From: Stephanodiscus triporus
Taxonomy: Eukaryota > Bacillariophyta > Thalassiosirophyceae > Thalassiosirales > Thalassiosiraceae
NCBI GenBank assembly: GCA_036939755.1
Contig: JALLAZ010001035.1
Coordinates: 1-10,586, forward strand
Direction: 5' to 3'
Length of the DNA stretch: 10,586 nt
Shown here: positions 1-7,529 of the stretch, piece by piece
How positions within the stretch are numbered: the first letter of the stretch is position 1
How the letters are laid out: the number at the start of each line of letters is the position of its first letter
Notes under the pieces: model-generated
What the model was told of the DNA's origin: nothing
Databases searched by the model: none
Seen by the model: only the letters and a program-made list of their open reading frames with translations
Position numbers and translations under genes: made by a program

Positions 1-562
1 TTCCCAATCCTACCTACGTCGGTCAGTAGTTAGGACCTAAACCTAAATATATATAATAACCAAGACATCGGCCGTGCGTCCCTGTCGGTAGTCGAATTGC
101 GCGGCCACGGAGACGATCCTATTCACATCGTCCATCGTATAAGCCCATCCGAATGAATCGACGCCATTCCTCTCGCGCAAATTCCCGCACTCTCGACTCA
201 AATCGCACCCCCACGAATCGCCTCGCCGTCCATCCATCTATTCTCCTCGACCGGCCGTTTGGTCGAAATAAAAAAAAGCTGATGGAAATTATTGCATCAC
301 CGGAGCGAACGACGGGACCGTGCGACTATGGAATCCCACCCGCGCGGACCCGGCGTGTGGCCGTGATCGCGATCGCGACACCCAGTCGTTGTCGTCGTCG
401 TCTTGGGGTCGCCTGCCTTCGGCCCTGCCCATGCAGACTTATGCCGATGGACACGTGCGTCCCGTCCACTCCGTCGCGACGAACCGGGTCCTCGACGGTG
501 CTGCTTTCGGCGTCTGACAGGACGCTGTTGGCCACGGACCTGATCACCGCCCAGGCGATTAG
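1..562. other. No supported gene; GC-rich flank
   Basis: I see no gene here that I can defend. Several frames stay open because the DNA is GC-rich and rich in CGA/TCG triplets, which rarely form stops. Two stretches could be worn upstream pieces of the exonuclease pseudogene that follows. One is about 320-514 in the frame of the DCE motif, containing YADGHVRPVHSVATNRVLDG, and it ends at a TGA. The other is about 492-575 in the next frame, containing SDRTLLATDLITAQAIRAFG. Together they would again need frame switches. A TAG at 560-562 closes the exonuclease frame from upstream. I do not recognise either segment. Confidence 0.5.
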
Positions 563-1402
563 GGCATTCGGCCGCCATCGTCCTCGACGTCGACGTCGAC
601 TTCGACTTCGGGTGACGACGAACGCCGCGTCGAAACGACCGTGGTCGGCCTCGACTGCGAGATGGTCGGCGACGGCAGGATCAGCGTGCTCGCGGGTTGC
701 TCCGTTGTCACCCTGGACCGCGTCCCTGGCGCATTACACGCCGCCGGTGGCGAAAACGACGTCGACGACGACGAAAATGACGACGATTCCTCGACCGGCC
801 GACGACAAGGAACGCGGCGCGGGCGGGGGAGGTCGACGACGCGCGCTGGGGGTCTCGGCGAGGGCCTGGTCGTGCCGTATGAAAGTTACGTCGTGCCGGG
901 GGGGGGATGGGTGACCGAGACTATCAACGACGCCGACCCCCGACCCCCCACTTCTCCCTCCTATTCTCCCTCAGCACGCCCTGGAGAATGATTTCGAGGC
1001 CTTTTTGTTCTTTTTGGCCGACCCGACGAGCGCTCGCGCCCGCGAAAGACGAACGTCAGATTGACCCGCGTCGCATCGCATTCGTTCGTTCGTTCCGAAC
1101 CTGCCAACACACACACACACACACACACACACCTCAGCATCTCCGGTCGTTCACGCGCGACACGGCGTTATAGGGCCCGTACATGAGGGAATCGGGTAGG
1201 AGGATGTGCCCAAGGAAACTGTCGGCGCTAACGAGCGATGAGCTGGGCATAGGCATACAGCAGCAACGGCGGGGGTTGTCGCGAACGTCATTGTCCGTGG
1301 AGAAGGGGGACGCCCTCCCAACGGACGACGTCGCAGTCGGCTATTCCAGCGTCGAGGATGCCGCCGCGCCTGTACTGGCACAGGAGCGTAGAATGGGAGT
1401 GA
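563..1402 (+). pseudogene. Decayed DEDDh 3'-5' exonuclease (REX4/ISG20 type)
   Basis: The family removes nucleotides from RNA 3' ends, and REX4 acts in pre-rRNA processing. The first exonuclease motif reads VVGLDCEMVG (about 635-664), followed by SVLAGCSVVTLD and YESYVVPGGG. The second reads HALENDFEAF from 975 in another frame. Then come TRDTAL-stop-GPYMRE (TAG at 1171-1173), CPRKLSALTSDELGI, GYSSVEDA and, one frame later, RLYWHRSVEWE with TGA at 1400-1402. In the family the third motif is H-x4-D; here the His is Tyr (1342-1344). The usual VTDYRTRWSGI block survives only as VTDYQ, through a 2-base shift at about 917, and roughly 35 codons after it are gone. Frames run 2-1-0-1-2. Some shifts could be introns (AG at 973-974 and 1136-1137), but the stop, the lost block and the His change argue for a pseudogene. 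Assembly error could explain indels, not the substitutions. Confidence 0.8.
1107..1132. repeat. (AC)13 microsatellite
   Basis: This is a perfect dinucleotide run of about 13 AC units. It lies in the exonuclease pseudogene between the HALENDFEAF segment and the TRDTAL segment, directly before a CTCAG that could once have been a 3' splice site. It may be inside a former intron or may have expanded after constraint was lost. Length polymorphism is expected. Confidence 0.95.
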
Positions 1403-1791
1403 TCGTTGGGACATTCACTCCTCGAACGGTTGGCCCGACTTTTGGCACCCCTCAGAATGTTTCTCGTCGGGTGCGTGCAACCTCCCGATGGGGTGTCGGG
1501 GCGTGAATCTCGACGACATCGGCGTCGGGCCGGGCGTGACATCGGCGACGGTGGTGTAATGACGATACCCCCCGAGGACTTTCGTCTGACGTCCAGGGCG
1601 CGACGCGATGACGGTTTTCCGTCGTCCGACGTCGCCGCCGTCGACTGGGTGCCGATCTTCCTGTCGGCGCTTTTGCCTCCCCGACCTGCCCTGGTGGGGG
1701 TAACCGTCGTGTTCGACGGCGCGAAGTACGCAGGGGTGCTTCGCCTAGGTCCGTCGTCGTCGTCGTCATGGTCGTCCTTTCTCCGCATTGA
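1403..1791. other. GC-rich stretch with open but unrecognised frame
   Basis: A plus-strand frame stays open from ATG 1406 to 1963, and minus-strand frames overlap it for similar lengths, so openness alone is weak evidence. The most protein-like part is about 1625-1830, with DVAAVDWVPIFLSALL and GVTVVFDGAKYAGVLRL. It resembles a hydrophobic core with beta strands, but I cannot name a family. It lies just after the exonuclease pseudogene and could be the upstream part of the unidentified reading frame that ends at 2028, joined through a frame change or a lost intron. I do not assign a function. Confidence 0.3.
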
Positions 1792-2028
1792 CAATGGCAC
1801 CGCAGCGTTCGACACTGGTCGAAGGAGACAAGTGAGGCACACACTGCAATCGACACATTCCAGGAAATCCACGCTCCCGAAAGCAGGGAGTGGAGCGACA
1901 GGCCATGCATTCCATATTTTGGTGGAGCACTTTGCGCTAAGACCGACAAGGATGGGAATGTGATGATAGGTGACTGTGCATTAAAATCAGTGCAGGATTG
2001 TGACTGGCATTTTAATACTAATGAATGA
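1792..2028 (+). CDS. Unidentified protein fragment or terminal exon
   Basis: A frame of 78 codons plus TGA (2026-2028) opens after the stop at 1789-1791 and has no ATG near its beginning, so it would be a last exon or a remnant. The translation has the mixed composition of a folded protein, unlike the Arg/Ser/Asp shadow frames nearby. Legible parts include VRHWSKETSEAHTAIDTF, then HAPESREWSDRPCIPYFGG, then TDKDGNVMIGDCALKSVQDC and DWHF near the end. A possible 3' splice site CCGCAG ends at 1805. I do not recognise the family. It could belong with the open stretch before it, or be a relic like the exonuclease pseudogene. The reading frame is visible; that it is or was coding is my inference from composition. 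Confidence 0.4.
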   Translation, partial: QWHRSVRHWSKETSEAHTAIDTFQEIHAPESREWSDRPCIPYFGGALCAKTDKDGNVMIGDCALKSVQDCDWHFNTNE

Positions 2029-2479
2029 GTAGACCAGGTGTGTCTTTCTTTCTTTTGTATTTGTCCTACTTTGGTTACGGGCAGCGTACAGTAACTGGTC
2101 ATGGAAGTTCTACTGAAATCTTATATGATATGAATTGTAGCGGTCAACTGTGTTAAAAGCTTCTGGAGTCCCTGGATGAAAGTCTGCGAGAGAGTCCGCT
2201 GAGCTATCCCTCGCCACTATGGTAGTATTTCGGACCAAGATGTCAGACTTTGGAGAAAATCAGCACTCCACAATCTTTCATCAAAAAATAGCAGCAAAAA
2301 ATTCTGCATCCATAATTTTTTTCAGCAGTAAAGCAAAAGCAAATATTTGTCTTCGGTCTCTTTGGGAGACCTGGTCATGTACTTCTAGCGAAAGTCGCAA
2401 AAGATGTCATTCGTTTGAAATTCACTCTCCTCGTCCGAGAGGTTAATACAGGTATGATCTGATGCTGCTGCCCCGCTGA
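2029..2479. other. AT-rich intergenic region, no gene seen
   Basis: This is the gap between the end of the unidentified plus-strand frame and the stop codon of the minus-strand USP gene. It should contain the USP 3' untranslated region. I saw no AATAAA on the minus strand here. On the minus strand, positions 2494-2385 contain a frame that would extend the USP C-terminus if a 38-bp duplication were absent (see the tandem repeat). The only sizeable plus-strand open frame (2219-2446) has biased, unconvincing composition. Confidence 0.6.
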
Positions 2480-2532
2480 TCACAAGTGGGTGCCATCTGA
2501 TGCTGCTGCTTCACCGATCACTGGTGGGTCAT
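2457..2532. repeat. 38-bp imperfect tandem duplication at USP 3' end
   Basis: Two adjacent copies, 2457-2494 and 2495-2532, both begin ATCTGATGCTGCTGC and stay similar through GATCAC and GTGGGT, with several mismatches. On the minus strand they encode VIGEAAASD (USP frame) and VISGAAASD (shifted by two). Thirty-eight is not a multiple of three, so the duplication moves translation out of the original frame, and the USP now stops at 2480 after DGTHL. No GT-AG pair removes exactly one copy, so splicing does not easily repair it. Confidence 0.85.
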
Positions 2533-5500
2533 CATTAGAGTCCCCAGGCGGGCACAAAAGTGTGCTACGATTTGATACCTCTCCCAAGGTGAAATCTGCT
2601 GCTTCCACTGTTGTATTTGCCTCACCAAGTTCATACAATGCCATGTAGCAGTTTCGTTGATTCCTTTCATACCCAGTAACATAATTCATACTCTTTTTCG
2701 TGCCCACTCGATCATCGAAGAACACCCACTGCTCTTCGTTTTCTCCACGGATAGACCTCTTTGCACAGGTGGTGTAGTGGCCGGAATAAGCAGTGCTTCC
2801 GACATGATGGACCACACCACGAAGGCGATACATGCTTTCCTCGACTATTTTGCCCATGAATGGATAGATTGAAAGAGACTTTTCAAGAGGTATTTTGGCC
2901 TGGATATCGGGTGGGTAGATTCAATCAAGGAATGAGCGGAGGATGCACGAAAAAATATGTGTGGTGTATGAAAAGGCTTAACACAGTGTCTTACCTCGTT
3001 CTTGCGGAGAACCATTTCCATTCTTGGCGGAACAGCTTGTTTGTTTTCATTTCGATCGCCTTCACTTCGGCCATCTTTCATTTTTTGCGTGACAATAAAT
3101 CTCTTAAAATGAAGAAGGAGCACCTTGGGGCTACGCAAATAGCAATGATTGGCAAAGACGATGAGCTGGAGCAAATCGAACATGATATGAAATGTGGATT
3201 TAATGATATAAAACATGACTGACCACGAGATTATCTCTAAAGTTTGAGTAGCAGTTTCCCCAGATTCACACTTTTCACATTTGAGCTCCCGTCTCTCGGG
3301 TTGAAAAAATTGCTGTAAACTACGTTCTACCGTCCACGTATCAAGCTCAGAATCTTCCCCTACGTCCACTGATAGATGACGATACATTTCATCTTTGGAC
3401 CTTTTTTGTTTTCAAGAGAAGAAGATGTTGTCAATTGAAAATGAGCTTGTAATTCAACCATAAATAGAATTGGTATCAAGAAAAATCCTTACCGCGAATA
3501 TCCACACGAGTCACACTCAAGGCAAACCCGCACATTGAATTGGAAATACTCATCCGTTGGCAGCAACGCTGTGCGATTATTCTTCACTATGGTGGTCGAA
3601 GCGCAATTCTGGTTCTCTGCGATGCCCTCCCCGTGTTCATCTACTCTTTTTTCCTCAGCTTGGTTCGGATGTTTCTCCTCCTTGGACGACGTCACCCTCC
3701 CTCCATCCTGTGTGGATGATCTCGTCGTAGATCCACTGGTTACTGCTAATGCTGCTGCTTCCGGTGGTGTTGGATTAGATGCCAACTCGTCGTGCAAAAA
3801 ATCCACAAGGTCGGATAGAAATTCGTGAGAGTCTCGTTGCTCATACCTGAATCCATTGAGAGAAAATAACAATTAAAACATTTGAGCAAGGAACAAGTTA
3901 GAATGAACCCACAAAATAAGGTGTAGATCGAGGTGATTTGAATATTCGTCATATTCAGCAAATGGCTCTTTCTAGTTAGATCTCTCTCTCTCTCCTCTCT
4001 CTTTCTTACCCAACAAACTTATCCGTTAACACATCCATCTGTTTCTTCAATGCAGCAGGATTGACCGCCAAGGAACTACCACTCCCACTAGAGAGCAGCT
4101 TCTTATTCCCTGCCACCTCTGGAGGTAGGATGATGCATTTATTGATATCCTCTTCGTCCAGAACTCCAATGGCTACGGCCACCTCCAACAGAGCTTTTGT
4201 GAGTGGCATCTTCTTACCGCCAGTAGAGGAGGATGAGGAATGTGCAACGTACGTTTTGTAGAGATCGGCAATGAATTGGGGTATGCTAAAGAGAGCTTGT
4301 AACGACGCTGAGAGGTAGCAAGTATTTCCTAAGTTTTGAATGCCTGGAATGCTAGCGGATGAGGGTGACAACAAAGTAGTCGTTGGCATCGTCGTCGACT
4401 TGGATTGCTGTTCCCTTTCAATATCAACAGCAGGTGCGATAGATGACTCGGCAGTCGGGTGTGGCCAATCATTATATTTACTCCTCCCATACCTGCTTCC
4501 CAATGCCAAATCTGCAGTCGATTTTGACGACGATGGATTGATCTTGTTGAAATTAAGCCCCCGTTGGACAAAATTTGTTGTCGGTGATGTCGCCTTGTTC
4601 CCGTTGATATCCGATCGATTCGACAACGATAATGATGGAGATTGAAACATCCTATTCCGACCGCGATGATGATGCTGCTGATGAGATCCGAGTCGAGCAC
4701 GGAGCCGACTTTGTCCCAACAGGTTCCCCCCCCTCGGGTAGACCGCACTGCGATTGAAGATTTGGGTGTCCACTTCTTCATCCTCCTCAGGGCGGGGGGC
4801 GGCAACTGAGGTGTTTTCATCAGGATAATATCCACAGCCATCACCTCCGTATCCCGGAAGCACAGTATCATCTTCGTCTCCTTCCTCGCTGGAATACCTC
4901 ACGGTGTCGATGGTGGCAATATCATTCCTCGAGTTATCGTATGCGGGTGGGCGGAAACAACTCGATCCCGTCACCTTGCGCTGCGTTAGCTTTGGCACCG
5001 GCGTCGGTTTGGAGCAGTCGGTGCGATGCGGAGGAGTCGACAAGAAGCTCGCCTCCTCCTGTATACAAATCTTTTTAGCTGGAGTGGAAGGAGTCGTCGG
5101 CGACGATGATGAGGAGGGGGCAAGAGGATTCCCTTCCGTGAGTACCGAGGCCTTGTCTCGATTGACCATGATGGGCTTGATATAACCGAGTTTGGCCAAG
5201 CTCGATTCGAGACAAAATGTCGAGGTGGGGGGGCGACAATCGTCATCAGTGTCGTCTTCGCTGTCTTCGAGGCGGAGGCGTGGGGTCCGATCATTGGAGG
5301 GAGTCGTCGACAACGATGATGACAAGGTCGAAGCAGGTAAGAAGAAGCTGGTGATGCTCCCCTTCTTGGGAGGATCTTTTTTCTTTGCATCTGCACCAGA
5401 CAATGACGACGCCACTTCATTTTGTGTGGTGGTTGCGGACTTTTGGATCATCGCAGTGATGGGCTCGTCGTCGTCGGCGTCGTCGGCGGCGGCGGCGGCG

Positions 5501-7118
5501 GGAGCGGCGCCTGCCTGAGAATGAGGAGGCAATGACGACGACGCTTCGACAAGTGTCGTCTCCGGCACATCTCTATCGTTGGACGTTCTATTTGCCGAAC
5601 TCTTTGTCATATCATCGGCCTCGTCGTCATCATCGGCCCCATCAACGCCGTCGTCGTCATTGTTGTCAACAAGTTCTTCGTCGTCTATGTGAAAAAAAAC
5701 CTTCCTCTTGCAGCTTGACAGACCACGATCCACCATGTCAAAATCCTCGTCCGAATCATCCCCATCCTCGGCATTCGCGTTCACGCCCGAACCTGCCTTC
5801 TTCAGCCTCCTCCTCCTCTTGGGAGAGGCGGAAGCGGCATAGGTCTCTCCACCCCCCTCGTTCTCCTTGCCGTTTTCGTCGTCTTGATCCTCTCCCCCAT
5901 CATCATTCTGACGACCCACCCGTTCCTCCTCGCGCTCGCGCTCACGATCAGGGTCGACGTCGACGTCGGCGTCGTCCCCAAGATCGAAAAGCCCCCTAGA
6001 CCTCTTAACCTTCCTCCCCACGCCGTCGTCATCGCGATCGTGATCGTTGTCGTCGTCCTCGTCGTCGTCCATCGCCATCATCATCGCCATCGTCCCCCTC
6101 TCCCTGAGTCGTATTTCTCCCCCGCTTATCCCGCTCAGCTGGCTGGGCGTAGTCGTCGTCGTCGTCTTCGTCGTCATCGATGTCGACGAAGACGCGCGTC
6201 GTCGCGGCTTGACGGGACTCGAGCCGCGCGGGGACCTGGGCGGCAATCCCAAGTCTCCCCCTCGCGCCGTCGCCGCCGCCGTCATCGCCGACGTCCCCCC
6301 CCCATCGACAACGACGTTCCCCGATACCGTCGCGGTCCTCCCGACGTCGTCGTCGTTTTCGCGGGGGGGGCGTTCGACGTCGTCGCGGTCGAACTCGCCG
6401 CCGCCCCTGCCGCCAACGAACGCGCCCTCCGTCGCGTACTTCCTCTTTCGCGCCGGGGACATGTACGGCGCGCCGTCCTGGGCGGGGGTGACCTGCCTCC
6501 CCCCCCGCCCCCCCCCCCTCGACCTCCACGACCCACCGCCCATCCTCGTCCCGTCATCCGACCGTCGTCGCGCTTGACCCTCGCGAGGTTATGGGCGGAT
6601 TTCAATCCCGCGACGAACGACTCGAGGTCCCGCCCTCGCGAGGTGGCCGACGAGGACGAGGCGGAGGCGGAGGTCCTCGCCGTGCACCTGAAGGCGCGCT
6701 TGCCCCCGCGGAGGACGAGCGTCGTCGTCGTCCCGACCCCGGCTCCGGCCCTCGTCCCTCCCCCCCCCCCGCGACGACGACGACGGATTACGTCGCGCTC
6801 GTCTTCGTCTTGGTCTCGCCCTCCGACGCCCATCACGTCGAGCTCGACGACGTCGCCGAGCCTCAGCTTCCAATTTCCGTGGGCGCCCGCGTACGCCGAC
6901 CTGCCGTCGAAGTGAAGGAGGGGGGGGAGGACCTCTCGACGGGACCACGACGACGACGACGACGACGTCGACAGGACGACGACCTCGTCGAAGAGGAATC
7001 GACGATTATTGTCATCGTCGCGACGACGATGACGATGATGATGGTCGTCGGCGTCGGCCGAAGAAGACGCCATCGCCCTCGACGGGGGGGTTCGCTGTCT
7101 CACTTTGTGCGAGTGCAT
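2480..7118 (-). CDS. Ubiquitin-specific protease (peptidase C19), multi-exon
   Basis: A cysteine protease that removes ubiquitin from proteins. Model exons: 7118-6537, 6492-4010, 3846-3493, 3400-3227, 3130-2995 and 2878-2480, giving 4128 bases and 1375 residues. Catalytic boxes, in model numbering: NLGNTCYLSASLQALF with Cys919; YEQRDSHEFL at about 1023; zinc-finger pairs CLECDSC and CEKC; PKVLLLHFKRF; SGHYTT with His1277; WVFFDDRVG with Asp1298/1299; and the closing NCYMALYEL. The N-terminal ~190 residues (WKLRLGDVVELD, LVLRGGKRAF, helix DLESFVAGLKSA) may be a PH-like domain as in USP37. The middle is acidic and disordered, with basic nuclear signals (ARKRK, KRRRRLKK), CDK sites S206, S286, S417 and T664, a KEN box at 403-405 and KGSITSFF at 571-578. 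The ATG at 7118 is the first after an in-frame TAA; Met16 is an alternative start. The 5' frame join and the exon-4 donor are uncertain. A transposon lies 72 bp upstream. USP37-like identity is inferred; the C19 assignment is firm. Confidence 0.88.
2879..2994 (-). other. USP intron (116 bases)
   Basis: The donor is GTAAGA directly after RKNE, in phase 0. The acceptor ends AAAAG. The next exon then begins SLSIYPFMGKIVEE and leads into the His box. The acceptor lacks a strong pyrimidine tract, but joining here gives uninterrupted family-like sequence. Confidence 0.82.
3131..3226 (-). other. USP intron (96 or 93 bases)
   Basis: The acceptor TTTGCGTAG is clear, and the next exon starts PKVLLLHFKRF. 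The donor is either GTGGTC at 3226 (joining EIIS-PKV) or GTCAGT at 3223 (joining EIISC-PKV). The reading frame is the same either way. The interval has no stop and would add about 32 residues if retained, but its translation (FYIIKSTFHIMF) is unlike the family at this point. Confidence 0.75.
3401..3492 (-). other. USP intron (92 bases)
   Basis: The donor is GTAAGG and the acceptor is AAAAAAG. Joining gives CDSCGYSR-SKDEMYRHLSVDV, a natural USP finger-domain continuation, in phase 2. Retaining the intron would end translation at once with TAA. Confidence 0.88.
3847..4009 (-). other. USP intron (163 bases)
   Basis: The donor is GTAAGA and the acceptor is TTCAG. Joining gives KFVG-YEQRDSHEFL, the expected order between the Cys box region and the Q-D-S-H-E-F box, in phase 2. 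The donor-proximal part carries a long CT/AG dinucleotide-rich tract (3981-4005). On the coding strand this tract is purine-rich. Confidence 0.9.
6493..6536 (-). other. G-tract frame junction in USP: 44-base GT-AG interval
   Basis: The 5' part of the USP (ATG 7118) and the main part (open to 4006) are in different frames. Both are open across about 6588-6282, so the switch must fall there. A GTGGGT...GCAG interval of 44 bases, containing runs of 11 and 8 G on the coding strand, removes 2 modulo 3 bases and joins WA to VTPAQDGAPYMSP in frame. The alternative is one missing base in the homopolymer, either a sequencing slip or a real frameshift. If the true start is the ATG at 6543, the N-terminal 190 residues would be a separate or lost exon. 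Confidence 0.45.
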
Positions 7119-7189
7119 TATTGCCTTTTCGTGATAATATTATTATTTCAATATTGGTCAATCCCTACTTATTACAACTCTTTATTCAG
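7119..7189 (-). promoter_or_regulatory. Residual USP proximal promoter / 5' leader
   Basis: Only 71 bases remain between the USP start codon and the TA duplication of the transposon. On the minus strand they are AT-rich and contain a CCAAT pentamer (7157-7153) about 35 bases before the ATG, plus AATAATAATATTAT. The rest of the original upstream region now lies beyond 10386. Whether CCAAT is functional this close to the ATG is unknown. Confidence 0.4.
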
Positions 7190-7191
7190 TA

Positions 7192-7214
7192 CGAGTTTAA
7201 GGGGGGTTCTCGGA
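7192..7214 (+). repeat. Left terminal inverted repeat (23 bp)
   Basis: It begins directly after TA at 7190-7191 and reads CGAGTTTAAGG, six more bases of G/T, then TTCTCGGA at its end. It matches the right end on the opposite strand at all 23 positions. Similarity stops at position 24. Confidence 0.95.
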
Positions 7215-7529
7215 TGACCCTTCACCGCCTACGTATTCCTACGTAGAAATGTACCAAGGTATTTTTTTGTGTTTTGTCTGAGAATTCCCCGGCGCAATCT
7301 CCGACACCATGACCATGGCGGCCGCCGGCTTCCTACTAACGAATGGGTGACATTACAACCAAACCAAGTGGATATATATCATCTATAGGATGTAGTCGAT
7401 GCACCCTGAGAGTTTCGTGGTCTAATTCGATAAGGGGGCCTGTCGGCGAACCACCAAACCTACAGCTGCTGTTTGACCCTTTGTGTTGTGGAGCATGCAA
7501 TGCAATAATAAAGCCTATTTTAACATCGA
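7215..7529. other. Left subterminal non-coding part of transposon
   Basis: There is no gene here; it corresponds to the 3' flank of the transposase. It contains TGACCCT at 7215-7221 and again at 7474-7480, the latter within GTTTGACCCTTTG (7471-7483), which recurs at 10343-10355 near the other end. It also holds two CCTACGTA copies (7228 and 7238), the second palindromic as CTACGTAG. No AATAAA was seen on the minus strand. Confidence 0.6.

Noticed and set aside
35..48. CCTAAACCTAAA near the window start as a telomere-like repeat
   Set aside because: Only two imperfect units are present and no CCCTAAA array follows; chance occurrence is likely.
1832..1863. GTGAGG...TTCCAG as a 32-base intron
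   Set aside because: The splice signals look attractive, but 32 bases is too short for normal splicing and the join does not lead into the protein-like frame.
1980..2016. Inverted repeat ATTAAAAT / ATTTTAAT as a terminator or hairpin
   Set aside because: The arms are only 8 AT-only bases with a 21-base gap, inside a protein-like frame; too weak to call.
1288..2102. Two long minus-strand open frames (194 and 216 codons)
   Set aside because: They overlap the exonuclease relic and the plus-strand frame, are Arg/Thr/Ser-biased and match no family. GC-rich stop-poor DNA explains them.
2480..2530. A 39-base GT-AG interval across the 38-bp duplication as an intron
   Set aside because: It is too short, lacks a pyrimidine tract and does not restore the acidic C-terminal frame because 39 is a multiple of three.
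5884..6915. Long plus-strand open frame (343 codons) opposite the USP
   Set aside because: Its Arg/Pro/Val-rich translation is the mirror of Asp/Ser codons in the USP exon. It has no recognisable motif, while the minus strand has clear USP architecture downstream.
7309..7350. Short plus-strand frame ATGACCATGGCGGCC... in the transposon, with NcoI- and NotI-like sites suggesting vector DNA
   Set aside because: It encodes only 13 codons before TGA. The sites are chance GC words, and the surrounding sequence is a coherent transposon end.
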